From assembly GCA_937901895.1 (NCBI GenBank), contig CALGTD010000022.1, positions 5,888 to 69,887 on the forward strand: 64,000 bases of DNA, in the 5' to 3' direction. This DNA is from an uncultured Spartobacteria bacterium. GTDB lineage: Bacteria > Verrucomicrobiota > Verrucomicrobiia > Chthoniobacterales > JAATET01. The notes beneath the pieces are model-generated. The model did no database searches. It worked only from the letters and a program-made list of their open reading frames with translations, and was not told where the DNA came from. Position numbers and translations under genes: made by a program. Positions 42,792-51,570 of the stretch are shown here, in pieces; the stretch's first letter is position 1, and each line of letters begins with the position of its first letter.

Positions 42792-43952
42792 ATGCGAATC
42801 CTCGTGACCGGATTGATCGGGCAGTATGCATTCGGGGGCGTCACCTGGGACTACATCCAGTATGTGCTCGGGTTTCGCGACCTAGGGCATGACGTCTGGT
42901 ATCTGGAGGACACAGCCACCTGGGCCTACGATCCGGTGAAGCAGGAGCCGTCGGCCGACTGCTCGCACAATGTGAACTACCTCGAGCGGGTGATGCACGA
43001 GTTCGACCTCGGCGACCGATGGATCTATCGGAACGAGGCGACCGACATGTATCATGGGCCGGCGGCGGAGTTCGCGGACGACGTGATCCGCAGCGCGGAT
43101 CTGCTGGTGAATGTCTCGGGTGCCTGCTGGCTGCGGGAGGTGACGGCGTCGGTGCCGCGGAAGCTGTTTGTGGATGGCGACCCAATGTTCACGCATATCG
43201 GCCTCACGCTGCCCGAGCGAAAAGGCTACCTCGATCACCTTTTGCTCCATCAGGAGCATTTCACGTTCGGGTTGAATGTCGGACGGGCTGGCTGCCGTGT
43301 GCCAACGGCTGGAATTCATTGGAAGCCGACCATCCAGCCCATCGCGCTGGAGTGGTGGCGGAAGAATCTTCTGCCACCGACGGCCGAACACATCGCGCGG
43401 GACGCATGGACGACCGTCATGAACTGGGCGAGCTACAAGCCGCAGGAATTTGAAGGCGAGTCCTATGGCAACAAGGACGTGGAATTTCTTCGGTTCATCG
43501 ATCTGCCGTCGAAAACCACCGAGCGGTTCGTTCTGGCGATGGGAAAGGGAATGGGTCGCCAGCGGCCGACTGAGCAGATCGAGGCCGCGGGCTGGAAGAT
43601 CATCGAACCCGATGTGTATCTGCCCGACTACGCGACGTATCACGATTTCCTGGCGAACTCGAAGGGCGAGTGGAGCATCGCGAAGAACGGCTATGTGAAA
43701 TCGCGCAGCGGGTGGTTCTCCTGCCGCAGCGCATGCTACCTCGCGCTCGGGAAGCCCGTGATCGTGCAGGACACCGGCTGGAGCGAGCATCTGCCGTCCG
43801 GCGAGGGCGTCGTCGCATTCGACGACATGGACGGTGCCGTGGCGGCGATCCTGCGGGTGGCGGCGAACTACGATCGGCATTGTGCCGCGGCGCTGGAATT
43901 TGCGGAGAAGCATCTCGACGCCCGCCGTATCTGCGCGGAACTGGCGGGGTGA
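42792..43952 (+). CDS. glycosyltransferase-like protein B of a divergent pair
   Basis: The 386-residue protein starts MRILVTGLIGQYAFGGVTWD and has YVLGFRDLGHDVWYLEDTA. Near the C-terminus it has EWSIAKNGYVKSRSGWFSCR, SACYLALGKPVIVQDTGWSE and LPSGEGVVAFDDMDGAVAAI. These mirror the corresponding blocks of protein A, so the two genes are anciently related and lie head to head, 36 bases apart. The layout resembles GT-B glycosyltransferases, but no family number can be given by eye. Confidence 0.72.
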   Translation: MRILVTGLIGQYAFGGVTWDYIQYVLGFRDLGHDVWYLEDTATWAYDPVKQEPSADCSHNVNYLERVMHEFDLGDRWIYRNEATDMYHGPAAEFADDVIRSADLLVNVSGACWLREVTASVPRKLFVDGDPMFTHIGLTLPERKGYLDHLLLHQEHFTFGLNVGRAGCRVPTAGIHWKPTIQPIALEWWRKNLLPPTAEHIARDAWTTVMNWASYKPQEFEGESYGNKDVEFLRFIDLPSKTTERFVLAMGKGMGRQRPTEQIEAAGWKIIEPDVYLPDYATYHDFLANSKGEWSIAKNGYVKSRSGWFSCRSACYLALGKPVIVQDTGWSEHLPSGEGVVAFDDMDGAVAAILRVAANYDRHCAAALEFAEKHLDARRICAELAG

Positions 43953-44016
43953 TTGAATCCCGGCTCGCTTTCCCCGCGGCAAGCTGACAGCGTTGACGCA
44001 GGTTCCCCCACCTTTC

Positions 44017-45426
44017 ATGAACAATTCGTCTTCCGGACGGCGAAAGCTCGTCGTCTATTTCATCGGTTTCACGGCCGCGCTCGCCGGCCTGCTGTTTGGC
44101 CTCGACGTTGGAGTGATTTCCGGCGCGAACGAGTTCATCAAGCGTGACTTCGGAATCACCGATCAGCAGCTCGAATTCGTGGTCAGCGCGTTGTTATGGG
44201 GAGCGGTGGTGGGCGCGGCTGGAAGCGGGTTTGTGTCCGCGCGGTTTGGTCGCAGACGGACAATTCTCGCGAGCGCCGTGGTTTTCATTATTGGAGCGTT
44301 CGCCTGTTCGCTGGCCCCGCATGAAAACTTCCTGATCGCCGCGCGCTTCTTCCTGGGACTGGCGGTGGGAATGGCGTCGTTTACGGCGCCGCTTTACCTG
44401 TCCGAGATTTCTCCGCAGTCCGTGCGCGGCGGAATGATCTCGATGTATCAGCTGATGATCACGATCGGCATCGTGGTTGCGTTTGCCAGTGACACCTGGC
44501 TGGCTTCCTACGCGGAGATCGACGGCGTGAAGGGCGGGCATTGGCGGGTGATGCTCGGTGTGATCGCCATCCCGGCGGCGATCATGTTTTTCGGAGTGCT
44601 GTTTCTGCCGGAGAGTCCGCGGTGGCTGTGTTTGAAAGGCTTCCAGCAAAGGGCCTCGGATGTGTTCCGCCGTATGCACCTCGACGAGGCCGAAATCGCC
44701 GCGGAGATCGCCGCGATCGAGGACAGTCTGAAAATCAAGCAGAGCGGCCTGCAGCTCCTCCAGGAGAACGCGAACTTCCGCCGCGCGGTCGGACTCGGCA
44801 TCGGCCTGCAGATCATTCAACAGCTCACCGGCATCAACGTGATCATGTATTACGCGCCGAGGATTTTCGAAATCGCGGGATTCGGCAGCACGCTCGAGCA
44901 GATGTGGGGCACCGTGATTGTGGGAATCACGAACGTGCTGGCGACCTTCATCGCGATAGCGTTCGTCGACAAGCTCGGGCGCAAGCCGATCATGTATGCG
45001 GGCTTTGTCACCATGGGCGTGGCGATGCTCACCGTTGGAGTGCTGTTCAACATCGGCGTCGAGAACGACAAGTCGCTGGCCTATCCGGCGATCGTTGCGC
45101 TGCTCGTATTCATCGTCGGCTTTGCGATGAGTGCGGGACCCATCATCTGGGTTCTTTGCTCGGAGATCTATCCACTGGCCGGCCGCGACCTCGGTGTGAC
45201 ATTCAGCACCTGCACGAACTGGGTTGCCAACGCGATCGTCGGCATGACGTTTCTCACCCTGCTCGACAAGCTCGGCGCAGGGAACACGTTCCTGCTCTAT
45301 GGCGGATTGAACGTCGCGTTCATCGTGTTCTTCCTGCTGCTGGTGCCGGAAACCAAGGGTGTGTCGCTGGAGAGGATCGAGTCCAACCTGCTCAGCGGTC
45401 TCCCATTACGCCGGATCGGGCGATAG
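44017..45426 (+). CDS. MFS sugar porter (GalP/XylE-like sugar:H+ symporter)
   Basis: This inner-membrane protein of about 469 residues has twelve predicted segments and all the sugar porter signatures: GLLFGLDVGVISGA in TM1, RFGRRR after TM2, PESPRWLCLKG after TM6, QQLTGINVIMYYAPRIFE in TM7 and VPETKGVSLERIE at the end. It probably imports a monosaccharide with protons. The ATG at 44017 was chosen. A TTG at 43993 would add eight residues. Confidence 0.92.
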   Translation: MNNSSSGRRKLVVYFIGFTAALAGLLFGLDVGVISGANEFIKRDFGITDQQLEFVVSALLWGAVVGAAGSGFVSARFGRRRTILASAVVFIIGAFACSLAPHENFLIAARFFLGLAVGMASFTAPLYLSEISPQSVRGGMISMYQLMITIGIVVAFASDTWLASYAEIDGVKGGHWRVMLGVIAIPAAIMFFGVLFLPESPRWLCLKGFQQRASDVFRRMHLDEAEIAAEIAAIEDSLKIKQSGLQLLQENANFRRAVGLGIGLQIIQQLTGINVIMYYAPRIFEIAGFGSTLEQMWGTVIVGITNVLATFIAIAFVDKLGRKPIMYAGFVTMGVAMLTVGVLFNIGVENDKSLAYPAIVALLVFIVGFAMSAGPIIWVLCSEIYPLAGRDLGVTFSTCTNWVANAIVGMTFLTLLDKLGAGNTFLLYGGLNVAFIVFFLLLVPETKGVSLERIESNLLSGLPLRRIGR

Positions 45427-45491
45427 AAAAACGGCACCGCACTCGGGACGAGGAATCATTTGCGTCGGTGTTGTTGCAAAGCCGGTGCGCT

Positions 45492-47453
45492 TCAGCGTGT
45501 CTTGCGGCGTGCGCTGCGAACGAACCGCACCGCGATGACGATCAACGCGACGCCGGAGATCCATGGAGCCAGGAAGGCGAGTGCCACGCCGATCATGCGA
45601 ACGCTCCACATCAAGGCTCCCGCCGCCTGTCCGAACGTGCGGTGCAACGTCGCGAGCAGGCCATCTTCGCTGGATATGATCCGCGGCGGCTGAGTGACGG
45701 TGATCGAAACTTCGGCGATAGGAGAAACGGCCGACGCATCTGGAGCGTCCGTGCGATGCACAGACAGATCCTTCACGGCGCCCTGCTGATCGATGTGGGC
45801 GAGGAGTTGCTTATTGCCGGCGATCGGAAGAATCATCCGCAGGGACGCGACCTGTCGTCCATCCGGCTGCTGATTGAAGCTCGAGTCCTTTATCTCGATC
45901 GAGTGAGTGCCGGCGAAGTCGCGGAGTGCCTGCACCGCCTTTTCGACGGCTGCTGTTTCGAGGCGGAGTTGCGTGCGTTGCGTGGGACTTTGGTCCTGCG
46001 ATCGGATGGAAAGGCTGATGCGGACAGGCTCGTGCTCGACCTTTGCATTCGGTGCGTCTCCGCTGCCATCGCGAGCGACGCGGTTCGATTCGCGGCGAAA
46101 TTCGAGGACATTCCCGAGCGCCCGCAAACGCTCGATCGCGCTGTTGCAGGATTCCGGCTCGACCAGAAGCGTCAGCACGGCGGTGGCATTTCCATTTCCG
46201 TCGCGGGTGAGATTGGACTGCGTGATCTGCGCCTTCTCCGCCTCGGCGATTCCGCGTGCGGCGGCAAAGGCTTTCTCCACATCGACCGTGGCGAGAGCGA
46301 GGGTGACCGTCTCCTGGATGAGGTAGTCGGCAGCTTCGTGCAGGTTCTTTTCGGAGAGCCGCACGGTGACCGTCGCAAAGGCAACGAGCGAGTCCCAGAC
46401 CTTCAACTCGCCCTGCATCTGCTCGATCTGCTCGCGGACGCGGCCGAGCTCGCGTTCCACCTCGAGAAGGTCGGAAACCTTGCCCTTCGTGTCGCGCAGC
46501 AGTTCCACGAGCCGCTGCTCCATCACGCGGGCGTTCTTCAGCCGCGCTTCGGTGTCGAAATACGCCTTTGTGACGTCCTGCGATCCGACGGTCTGGTTGC
46601 GGACCTCGCCGAACGAGCGCAGCTGTGCGAGAAACCCGTCGAGGGCGGCCGGGGGAACCTTGAGCACGATCGTGCCGGACATCTTGCCGTTGGGCAGGCG
46701 TGCCGAACTTTGCGTGGCCACATAGCCGCCGGTGGTGTTCGCCGCCTGGGTGATGGCCTGTGTTGCGGTGTCGAAGTTTGTGACCTCGATTTCGGCACTC
46801 GCATTGCGGATGAGCTTGCGAACGGACTCGGAATCGGCAGGCGCCTGCTGGGCGGAGATTCCGCCACCTGCCAGCGACTGCTCTCTTTTTTGTTCGGAGA
46901 TTTCCGCGTCCCTTGCGCCGGTTACGGGCGCGGGAGAAGTCGCCTCACTGGGCGGGCCAGAGAAGGCAGCGGATTCGTTACCGAATGCTTCCCGAGCGCG
47001 TGGCACCAACGCAACGTCATCCACCCCCTCCGTTGCACGGGTGATGGAGCCAGTGGCATCGGTCCGCGATTCCGGTGCCGCCGGTGCCGAATCGAACCGC
47101 GGCCGGGAAAGCGGCTCGTCCGTCAACCGGGAGCCAAGCTGCACCATGCCGACGAGGACGGCGGCGGTGGCGGGAATGTAGATTGCAGGCAGTCGGAACC
47201 ATGCACGGACGCGGCTGGCGAGCGTGGTGCGCGATCGCGCCGTGCGGAACCCGGCGACCATGCGTTGCTGGAGAGTTGGCGATGCGGCGTGCAAGTGGTG
47301 ATGGGCGGCAAGCTGGTCGTGCATGGCGGAGAGCTCGGCGGCGAGAGCTGTGGCTTCGGGATCCGCGGCGATGCGGCGGTCGAGTTCAGAGCATTCCCCG
47401 GGTGGCAGGTCGTCGAGGAGACGGGCGGCGATTTTGTCAGCGAGGTCGTTCAT
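45492..47453 (-). CDS. DUF4349 membrane protein paired with an ECF sigma factor
   Basis: The 653-residue protein has several parts. Residues 1-65 resemble the cytoplasmic start of anti-sigma factors (MNDLADKIAARLLDDLPPGE). A membrane segment (about 88-107, LPAIYIPATAAVLVGMVQLG) is followed by a long periplasmic region with the DUF4349 domain (RNASAEIEVTNFDTATQAI) and a coiled coil (DLLEVERELGRVREQIEQMQ). Two further modules of similar pattern come next, then a second membrane region near the C-terminus and a basic tail. It starts 3 bases after the sigma gene stop, so it is probably the anti-sigma factor or sensor of the pair. No zinc-binding His-Cys-Cys motif is visible. Confidence 0.8.
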   Translation of the reverse strand: MNDLADKIAARLLDDLPPGECSELDRRIAADPEATALAAELSAMHDQLAAHHHLHAASPTLQQRMVAGFRTARSRTTLASRVRAWFRLPAIYIPATAAVLVGMVQLGSRLTDEPLSRPRFDSAPAAPESRTDATGSITRATEGVDDVALVPRAREAFGNESAAFSGPPSEATSPAPVTGARDAEISEQKREQSLAGGGISAQQAPADSESVRKLIRNASAEIEVTNFDTATQAITQAANTTGGYVATQSSARLPNGKMSGTIVLKVPPAALDGFLAQLRSFGEVRNQTVGSQDVTKAYFDTEARLKNARVMEQRLVELLRDTKGKVSDLLEVERELGRVREQIEQMQGELKVWDSLVAFATVTVRLSEKNLHEAADYLIQETVTLALATVDVEKAFAAARGIAEAEKAQITQSNLTRDGNGNATAVLTLLVEPESCNSAIERLRALGNVLEFRRESNRVARDGSGDAPNAKVEHEPVRISLSIRSQDQSPTQRTQLRLETAAVEKAVQALRDFAGTHSIEIKDSSFNQQPDGRQVASLRMILPIAGNKQLLAHIDQQGAVKDLSVHRTDAPDASAVSPIAEVSITVTQPPRIISSEDGLLATLHRTFGQAAGALMWSVRMIGVALAFLAPWISGVALIVIAVRFVRSARRKTR

Positions 47454-47456
47454 GGC

Positions 47457-47993
47457 TCAGCTTTGCTGGAGTTCGGGTTTTGCGCGGAGGCGTTCCAGGG
47501 CGCGGGCGAGGATGCCGCGCAGGGCGCCGGAGGTGAGTCCCATGGTGTTTTCGATGGACCGGCAGTCCATGCCTTCGAGATAGCGGAGGGAGAGGGCGAC
47601 GCGGTGGGTTTCGGGCAGGCTCGCGAGGGCCGCGCCGATGTGCTCGCGGCGGTCCGCGTGGTCGATGTCGGCACCGGCTGGAGGGACGGATTCGTCCGGA
47701 AGCGATTCGATCTCGTCGGGAAGTGGCGATCCCCGGCGGCGGCGTAGAACGTCGCATGCACGGTTGCGGGCGGTGGCGGTCAGCCAGCCGGAGAATTTTG
47801 ATGCGTCGCGGATCTTGCGTCGATCGCGCCACGCCTTGAGGAAGGTGTCCTGAACGACGTCCTCGGCTTCGGCGCGGTTTTGAAGGACGCCGAATGCGAC
47901 GGCGTAGAGCCTGCGGCTATGGGCGCGGATGAGTTCCTCGAACGAGGATTCGTCACCGCCAAGCGCGGCGCGGATGAGATCGGGATCGTCCAT
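47457..47993 (-). CDS. ECF-type RNA polymerase sigma factor
   Basis: The 178-residue sigma-70 family protein has region 2 (FEELIRAHSRRLYAVAFGVL, EAEDVVQDTFLKAWRDRR, FSGWLTATARNRACDVLRRR) and region 4 (ALASLPETHRVALSLRYLEG, TSGALRGILARALERLR), joined by an acidic linker. The 73-base gap upstream has an A/T-rich tract (48041-48055) that may contain its promoter. The DUF4349 protein downstream is the likely regulator. The signal it answers is unknown, but the partner architecture suggests an envelope cue. Confidence 0.93.
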   Translation of the reverse strand: MDDPDLIRAALGGDESSFEELIRAHSRRLYAVAFGVLQNRAEAEDVVQDTFLKAWRDRRKIRDASKFSGWLTATARNRACDVLRRRRGSPLPDEIESLPDESVPPAGADIDHADRREHIGAALASLPETHRVALSLRYLEGMDCRSIENTMGLTSGALRGILARALERLRAKPELQQS

Positions 47994-48066
47994 GCGTCAT
48001 GGGAGAAGACGGACAAGAGGGCGATTGCTCGCGAACTTTTTTGAAATTTTTCAGAGGATCCTCGTG

Positions 48067-48981
48067 CTACCGAAATTCCTCCCACAGACGGTCGAGCTCC
48101 TCCGGCTCCAGCGTTTCGTCGCTGGTGATGATGCGGTAACGGGAAACGAAGCTTTGTCCGGGCGTGATTTTCATGTCGCCGAGCTGCGGGGGAGCAAAGC
48201 AAACGAACGGGTCGGTCGGATGAACTCGGAGTGGCTGCGGGGCGCGGAAGTTGTCGCCGTGGCAGAGGATCGCAATCGTTGCCGAAGTTCCGTCGACGGG
48301 ACCGGAAATGCGGATCCACTTTGCGCGGGATTCATTCGCCCGGATGCGGGAGGTTTCGCCCGCGGAGGTGAGAATCTGAAAGTCGCTGCCGGTCCAGTTT
48401 TCCGGAGCGCGGAAGCCGAGCCCGCCGTAGTGGTATTTCGGCAGGTGAAGCGACTTGTCCGTGGCACAGTCCTGCGAAATCTCGAGATCGAAGATCGTGC
48501 GCTCGGCGCTGACGTCGACCAATTCCACGTTCCAGCGTTCTTCGAGGACGTTCACCGGTTTTCCGGAGGTGAGATCCACCGCGCGGTGCCGGCTGACGAA
48601 GCCTTTGGGACCGAGAGTTTCGACTCCCGCAAAGTCCACTCGGCCGGTGCCTTGTCCCATGTTCCAGAAATCGGGAGTGCGTCCGTCGAATTCCGTCTTC
48701 GTCCACGCGAACCAGATGCCGTGATGATGCCGGTGATCGGCGGGGAAGTCGCCGGTCACGACTCGCCCGGAAGGCGTGCGAACCGGATGAAGATATCCGC
48801 CGCGACGAAAGAGCGAATCGATGGCGGGGTCCGGAAGCGGTCCGGGCTCGGCCTGGTAGCGGAGTAGTTCGCGTCCGCCGTCAGACAGGATGACAGCGTC
48901 CCCGGTCCGTTCGGATCGAACGTCCCCGCGGGCTTGCGCGCAGAGGACGAGCGCCAGGACGAACGCGATGGGGACTCTCAT
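48067..48981 (-). CDS. secreted PmoA-like protein (DUF6807)
   Basis: The 304-residue protein has a signal peptide (MRVPIAFVLALVLCAQARG) and the DUF6807 pattern: GYLHPVRTPSGRVVTGDFP, DHRHHHGIWFAWTKTEFDG, LPKYHYGGLGFRAPENW and a C-terminal SFVSRYRIITSDE. The family is often labelled methane oxygenase PmoA, but that name comes from a misassignment. Members are common in planctomycetes and Verrucomicrobia and probably act on polysaccharides. Clustered histidines (DHRHHH) might bind a metal. Confidence 0.85.
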   Translation of the reverse strand: MRVPIAFVLALVLCAQARGDVRSERTGDAVILSDGGRELLRYQAEPGPLPDPAIDSLFRRGGYLHPVRTPSGRVVTGDFPADHRHHHGIWFAWTKTEFDGRTPDFWNMGQGTGRVDFAGVETLGPKGFVSRHRAVDLTSGKPVNVLEERWNVELVDVSAERTIFDLEISQDCATDKSLHLPKYHYGGLGFRAPENWTGSDFQILTSAGETSRIRANESRAKWIRISGPVDGTSATIAILCHGDNFRAPQPLRVHPTDPFVCFAPPQLGDMKITPGQSFVSRYRIITSDETLEPEELDRLWEEFR

Positions 48982-48988
48982 CGCCGCG

Positions 48989-49339
48989 TCAGTGGTCTTC
49001 GCCGGGCTGGAGGAATTCCTCGAGCTGTTTGGTCCGGGCCTCGGTGAGACGGGTCATGGTTCCAAACAGAATGAGCGGCGCCATGCTGCCGCCGCGCGCC
49101 TCGGTATCGGCGTGCAATTCCGCTTCGGCATCGCGGAACTCCACCCACGCGCGCTGGGCGATTCTGAGTTTGGCGCGGCCCTGGACATCGAGCTGCTTCT
49201 GCACCTTTGCGTAGACCGCATTGAGGCGTCGGTCGGCCTTCTCGAACTCCGCCGCGGCCTCGGCGTTCATTTCCATCTGGCTCTGGCCGAATGCGGCACC
49301 GAGCGTGGCGAGAAGAACGTAGAGGACGAGCGTTTTCAT
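48989..49339 (-). CDS. small secreted LprI-like protein (DUF1311)
   Basis: The 116-residue protein has a signal peptide (MKTLVLYVLLATLGAAFGQS) followed by the DUF1311/LprI helical pattern: LNAVYAKVQKQLDVQGRAKL, RIAQRAWVEFRDAEAE and LTEARTKQLEEFL. Relatives include lysozyme-inhibitor-type LprI proteins. The paired cysteines common in this family are absent. Its ATG overlaps the pyrE stop codon (ATGA), an unexpected coupling between an exported protein and a pyrimidine enzyme. Confidence 0.82.
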   Translation of the reverse strand: MKTLVLYVLLATLGAAFGQSQMEMNAEAAAEFEKADRRLNAVYAKVQKQLDVQGRAKLRIAQRAWVEFRDAEAELHADTEARGGSMAPLILFGTMTRLTEARTKQLEEFLQPGEDH

Positions 49340-49899
49340 TTGCTTCCGGGTTTGGTGGCGGGAATCGCTGCGAGATCGGGCGGAAGGTTGTCCGGGGCGA
49401 ACGTCTCGGGCGTCATTTGCACGAGCGAGACGAACGGGCAGCCGAAATCGGGAAGATTGCCGCCGCTGCGATCGACGATGCTGCCTGCGGCCACGACGGT
49501 GCCGCCGAGCTTCCGAACGATGTCGATTGTTTCCTGCACGCGGCCCCCGCGGGTGACGACATCCTCCGCCACGATGAAGCGTTCGCCCGGCTTGATCTCG
49601 AAGCGGCGCATGACAAGGCCGCCCTGGCCGTCCTTCTCGACGAAGATGTGGCGGGTGTCGAGATGACGGGCGACTTCCTGGCCGACCACGATTCCACCGA
49701 CCGCCGGGGAAACAACGGCGTCGCATTCATATCCGCGAAGCTTGTCGGCGAGCAGGCCGCAGACATGTGAGGCAATCGTCGCGTGCTGAAGCAGGATCGC
49801 GCACTGGAAGAACTCCCGGCTGTGGAGGCCGCTGCGCAGGATGAAGTGGCCGTGGAGGAGGGCGCCGGTCTGGCGGAAGAGGTCGAGGACGTCGGACAT
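49336..49899 (-). CDS. pyrE: orotate phosphoribosyltransferase
   Basis: This 187-residue type I phosphoribosyltransferase starts MSDVLDLFRQTGALLHGHFI and has the PRPP loop IVAEDVVTRGGRVQETID, together with DAVVSPAVGGIVVGQEVAR and a HIFVEKDG strand. It makes OMP from orotate and PRPP in pyrimidine synthesis. The start at ATG 49899 follows two copies of a 9-base tandem repeat. The end overlaps the LprI-like gene. Confidence 0.94.
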   Translation of the reverse strand: MSDVLDLFRQTGALLHGHFILRSGLHSREFFQCAILLQHATIASHVCGLLADKLRGYECDAVVSPAVGGIVVGQEVARHLDTRHIFVEKDGQGGLVMRRFEIKPGERFIVAEDVVTRGGRVQETIDIVRKLGGTVVAAGSIVDRSGGNLPDFGCPFVSLVQMTPETFAPDNLPPDLAAIPATKPGSK

Positions 49900-49904
49900 G
49901 GGTG

Positions 49905-49922
49905 AACACGGATAACACGGAT
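49905..49922. repeat. tandem 9-base repeat upstream of pyrE
   Basis: AACACGGAT occurs twice in direct succession (49905-49913 and 49914-49922), 5 bases before the pyrE start codon on the minus strand, where it reads ATCCGTGTT. A related GATCCGTGCGGAT occurs about 50 bases further on. Such ATCCGTGTT runs recur between genes in some Verrucomicrobia and planctomycete genomes. Confidence 0.55.
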
Positions 49923-50044
49923 TGCGAGGATGGGGAACTTCCCAGCCCGCTCTTGCAACCGTGGGATCCGTGCGGATTCCCAGCCTGCGCCAGATGAAAG
50001 AATGAGGTGGATACTGCCGTCTCGGCGTGTGCGCCTGCCGTCCG

Positions 50045-50653
50045 CTATCGCGGCAGCCCCAGGGCCTCATACACCTTGAGCGCGGCGTATGCGTCGTTTG
50101 CGGCGTAGAGGAGCTGCCGCGGGGTGAGCTGAGGCAGGGCCCAGTTCGACGTGGTGACGGATTTGGACTTGGGGAAATGCTGCTTCAAGATGGCTCCAAC
50201 GGCTCCGCGCACACCCACCTGCCCACGGTAGCCGGCCTTTCGGAACACGTGATCGAGATCGATCACGGAGTGTGGCACGATGCCAAGCTTGCGGCGGATG
50301 TGGGAGTGGTCGGATTTGAGTCCGAAGCCCACCTTGCTTACGCGCTTGGACTCGAGCAGCTCGATGACGAATAGCCGAGCGTCCCGAAGGTGAAGCTGGA
50401 AGATGTAGGCCTTGTCCGTGAGGGCGAACTGGACGATGTGCGGGCCTTCGCTTCTCTCACCGACGGAGAATGTCGGGCGGGACTCGGTGTCGAACCCTGC
50501 CACACCCGCGGCGAGGATTTCCCCGGTCGCTTCGGCGAGTTCGGCCGGAGTGACGGGCACGAAAATCTTTTCCAGCGTCAGCCCCGGGAACGGCGGCAGG
50601 AGGGAGGTCTCCGCCTTCGTGGGAGCGATGGGGCGCGGCCTATGGCGTGTCAT
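50045..50653 (-). CDS. 3'-5' exonuclease domain protein (RNase D-like, DEDDy)
   Basis: The 202-residue protein has the DEDD exonuclease fold: VAGFDTESRPTFSVGER (Exo I, Asp and Glu), VSKVGFGLKSDHSHIRRKLG (Exo II, Asp) and QLLYAANDAYAALKVYEAL (Exo III, Tyr and Asp). RNase D-type proteins trim RNA 3' ends. This one lacks the HRDC domains of RNase D and is probably a stand-alone exonuclease. Its ATG overlaps the parA stop by four bases. Confidence 0.88.
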   Translation of the reverse strand: MTRHRPRPIAPTKAETSLLPPFPGLTLEKIFVPVTPAELAEATGEILAAGVAGFDTESRPTFSVGERSEGPHIVQFALTDKAYIFQLHLRDARLFVIELLESKRVSKVGFGLKSDHSHIRRKLGIVPHSVIDLDHVFRKAGYRGQVGVRGAVGAILKQHFPKSKSVTTSNWALPQLTPRQLLYAANDAYAALKVYEALGLPR

Positions 50654-51465
50654 CCCGCAACAGGCGGAGGAATAAAGCGGATGTTCGCCTCCTGGCGTTT
50701 GAGAAACTCCTCCGCGAGGGCGCGATAGGCGGTGGCGCCGGCACCGGAGGGATCGTGCTCGAAAATCGTCCGTCCGAAACTTGGTGCCTCGCCGAAGCGC
50801 ACGCTTCGCGGAATCGCGACCGTGAACACGACATCCTCGAAATGCTCACGGACATCCTTCACGACGGCCTGGTTGAGGTTGGTTCGCGCGTCGAGCATCG
50901 TGAGCAGGAGGCCGGAGATGGTGAGGTCGGGATTGTCGCCTCCGTCGCGCAGGAGGTTCATGACCTGCATGAGAAGCCCGAGGCCTTCCAGGGCGTAGTA
51001 TTCGCACTGGATGGGAACGAGCAACTCGTCGGCGGCGACGAGCGCGTTCGTCATCAGGACGCCCAGCGAGGGCGGGCAGTCGAGGATTGCGTAGTCGAAG
51101 CGATTCTCGGCGCGGATCGTGCCGAGCGCCTTGCGGATCTGCTTGTTGTGGTCCTCAAGGCGGGCGACCTCGGCTTCGGCGCCGGCCATTTCGAGCGTGG
51201 CGGGAATCGCGGAGAGATTCTCGAAGCGGGTGGAACGGACGAGCGCGGTGGCGGGTGTTTCGCCGATGATGGCGTGATAAAGGCTGCGACGCTCGTCGGT
51301 TTCATTTTCCGCGACCGGGAGCAATGCGCTGGTCGCGTTGCCCTGCGGATCGAGATCGACGAGGAGGATGCGCTTCCCGAGCTGGGCGAGCGCGTGGGCG
51401 AGGTTTACGGACGTGGTGGTCTTGCCCACGCCGCCTTTCTGGTTGGCGACAGCGATCGTCTTCAT
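50650..51465 (-). CDS. parA: ParA/Soj family chromosome partitioning ATPase
   Basis: The 271-residue protein has the deviant Walker A NQKGGVGKTTTSVNLAHALA, the Walker A' region ILLVDLDPQGNATSALL and YAILDCPPSLGVLMTNAL. It belongs to the chromosomal ParA/Soj group that, with ParB, moves or positions replication origins. No parB follows; a DEDD exonuclease gene is coupled instead. parB may lie elsewhere, or this may be a ParA-like positioning protein with other cargo. Confidence 0.92.
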   Translation of the reverse strand: MKTIAVANQKGGVGKTTTSVNLAHALAQLGKRILLVDLDPQGNATSALLPVAENETDERRSLYHAIIGETPATALVRSTRFENLSAIPATLEMAGAEAEVARLEDHNKQIRKALGTIRAENRFDYAILDCPPSLGVLMTNALVAADELLVPIQCEYYALEGLGLLMQVMNLLRDGGDNPDLTISGLLLTMLDARTNLNQAVVKDVREHFEDVVFTVAIPRSVRFGEAPSFGRTIFEHDPSGAGATAYRALAEEFLKRQEANIRFIPPPVAG

Positions 51466-51570
51466 GGTTGGGGCGTAAGGAAATCCACAAATGGACGCGG
51501 AGTTCGGAAGGAATTTCGAGAGCGGGTTCGGGGATTCATCTGCGCAGCCGGAAAGAAGAGTGCGTAGGGC

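Noticed and set aside
45427..45491. A terminator between the convergent sugar porter and DUF4349 genes
   Set aside because: Only a GCACCG/CGGTGC match about 50 bases apart is seen, with no compact stem or T-tract.
44541..47747. A 1068-codon plus-strand open frame across the sugar porter end, the DUF4349 gene and the sigma factor
   Set aside because: It passes out of frame through one gene and antisense through two others, which is explained by the scarcity of stop codons in GC-rich DNA.
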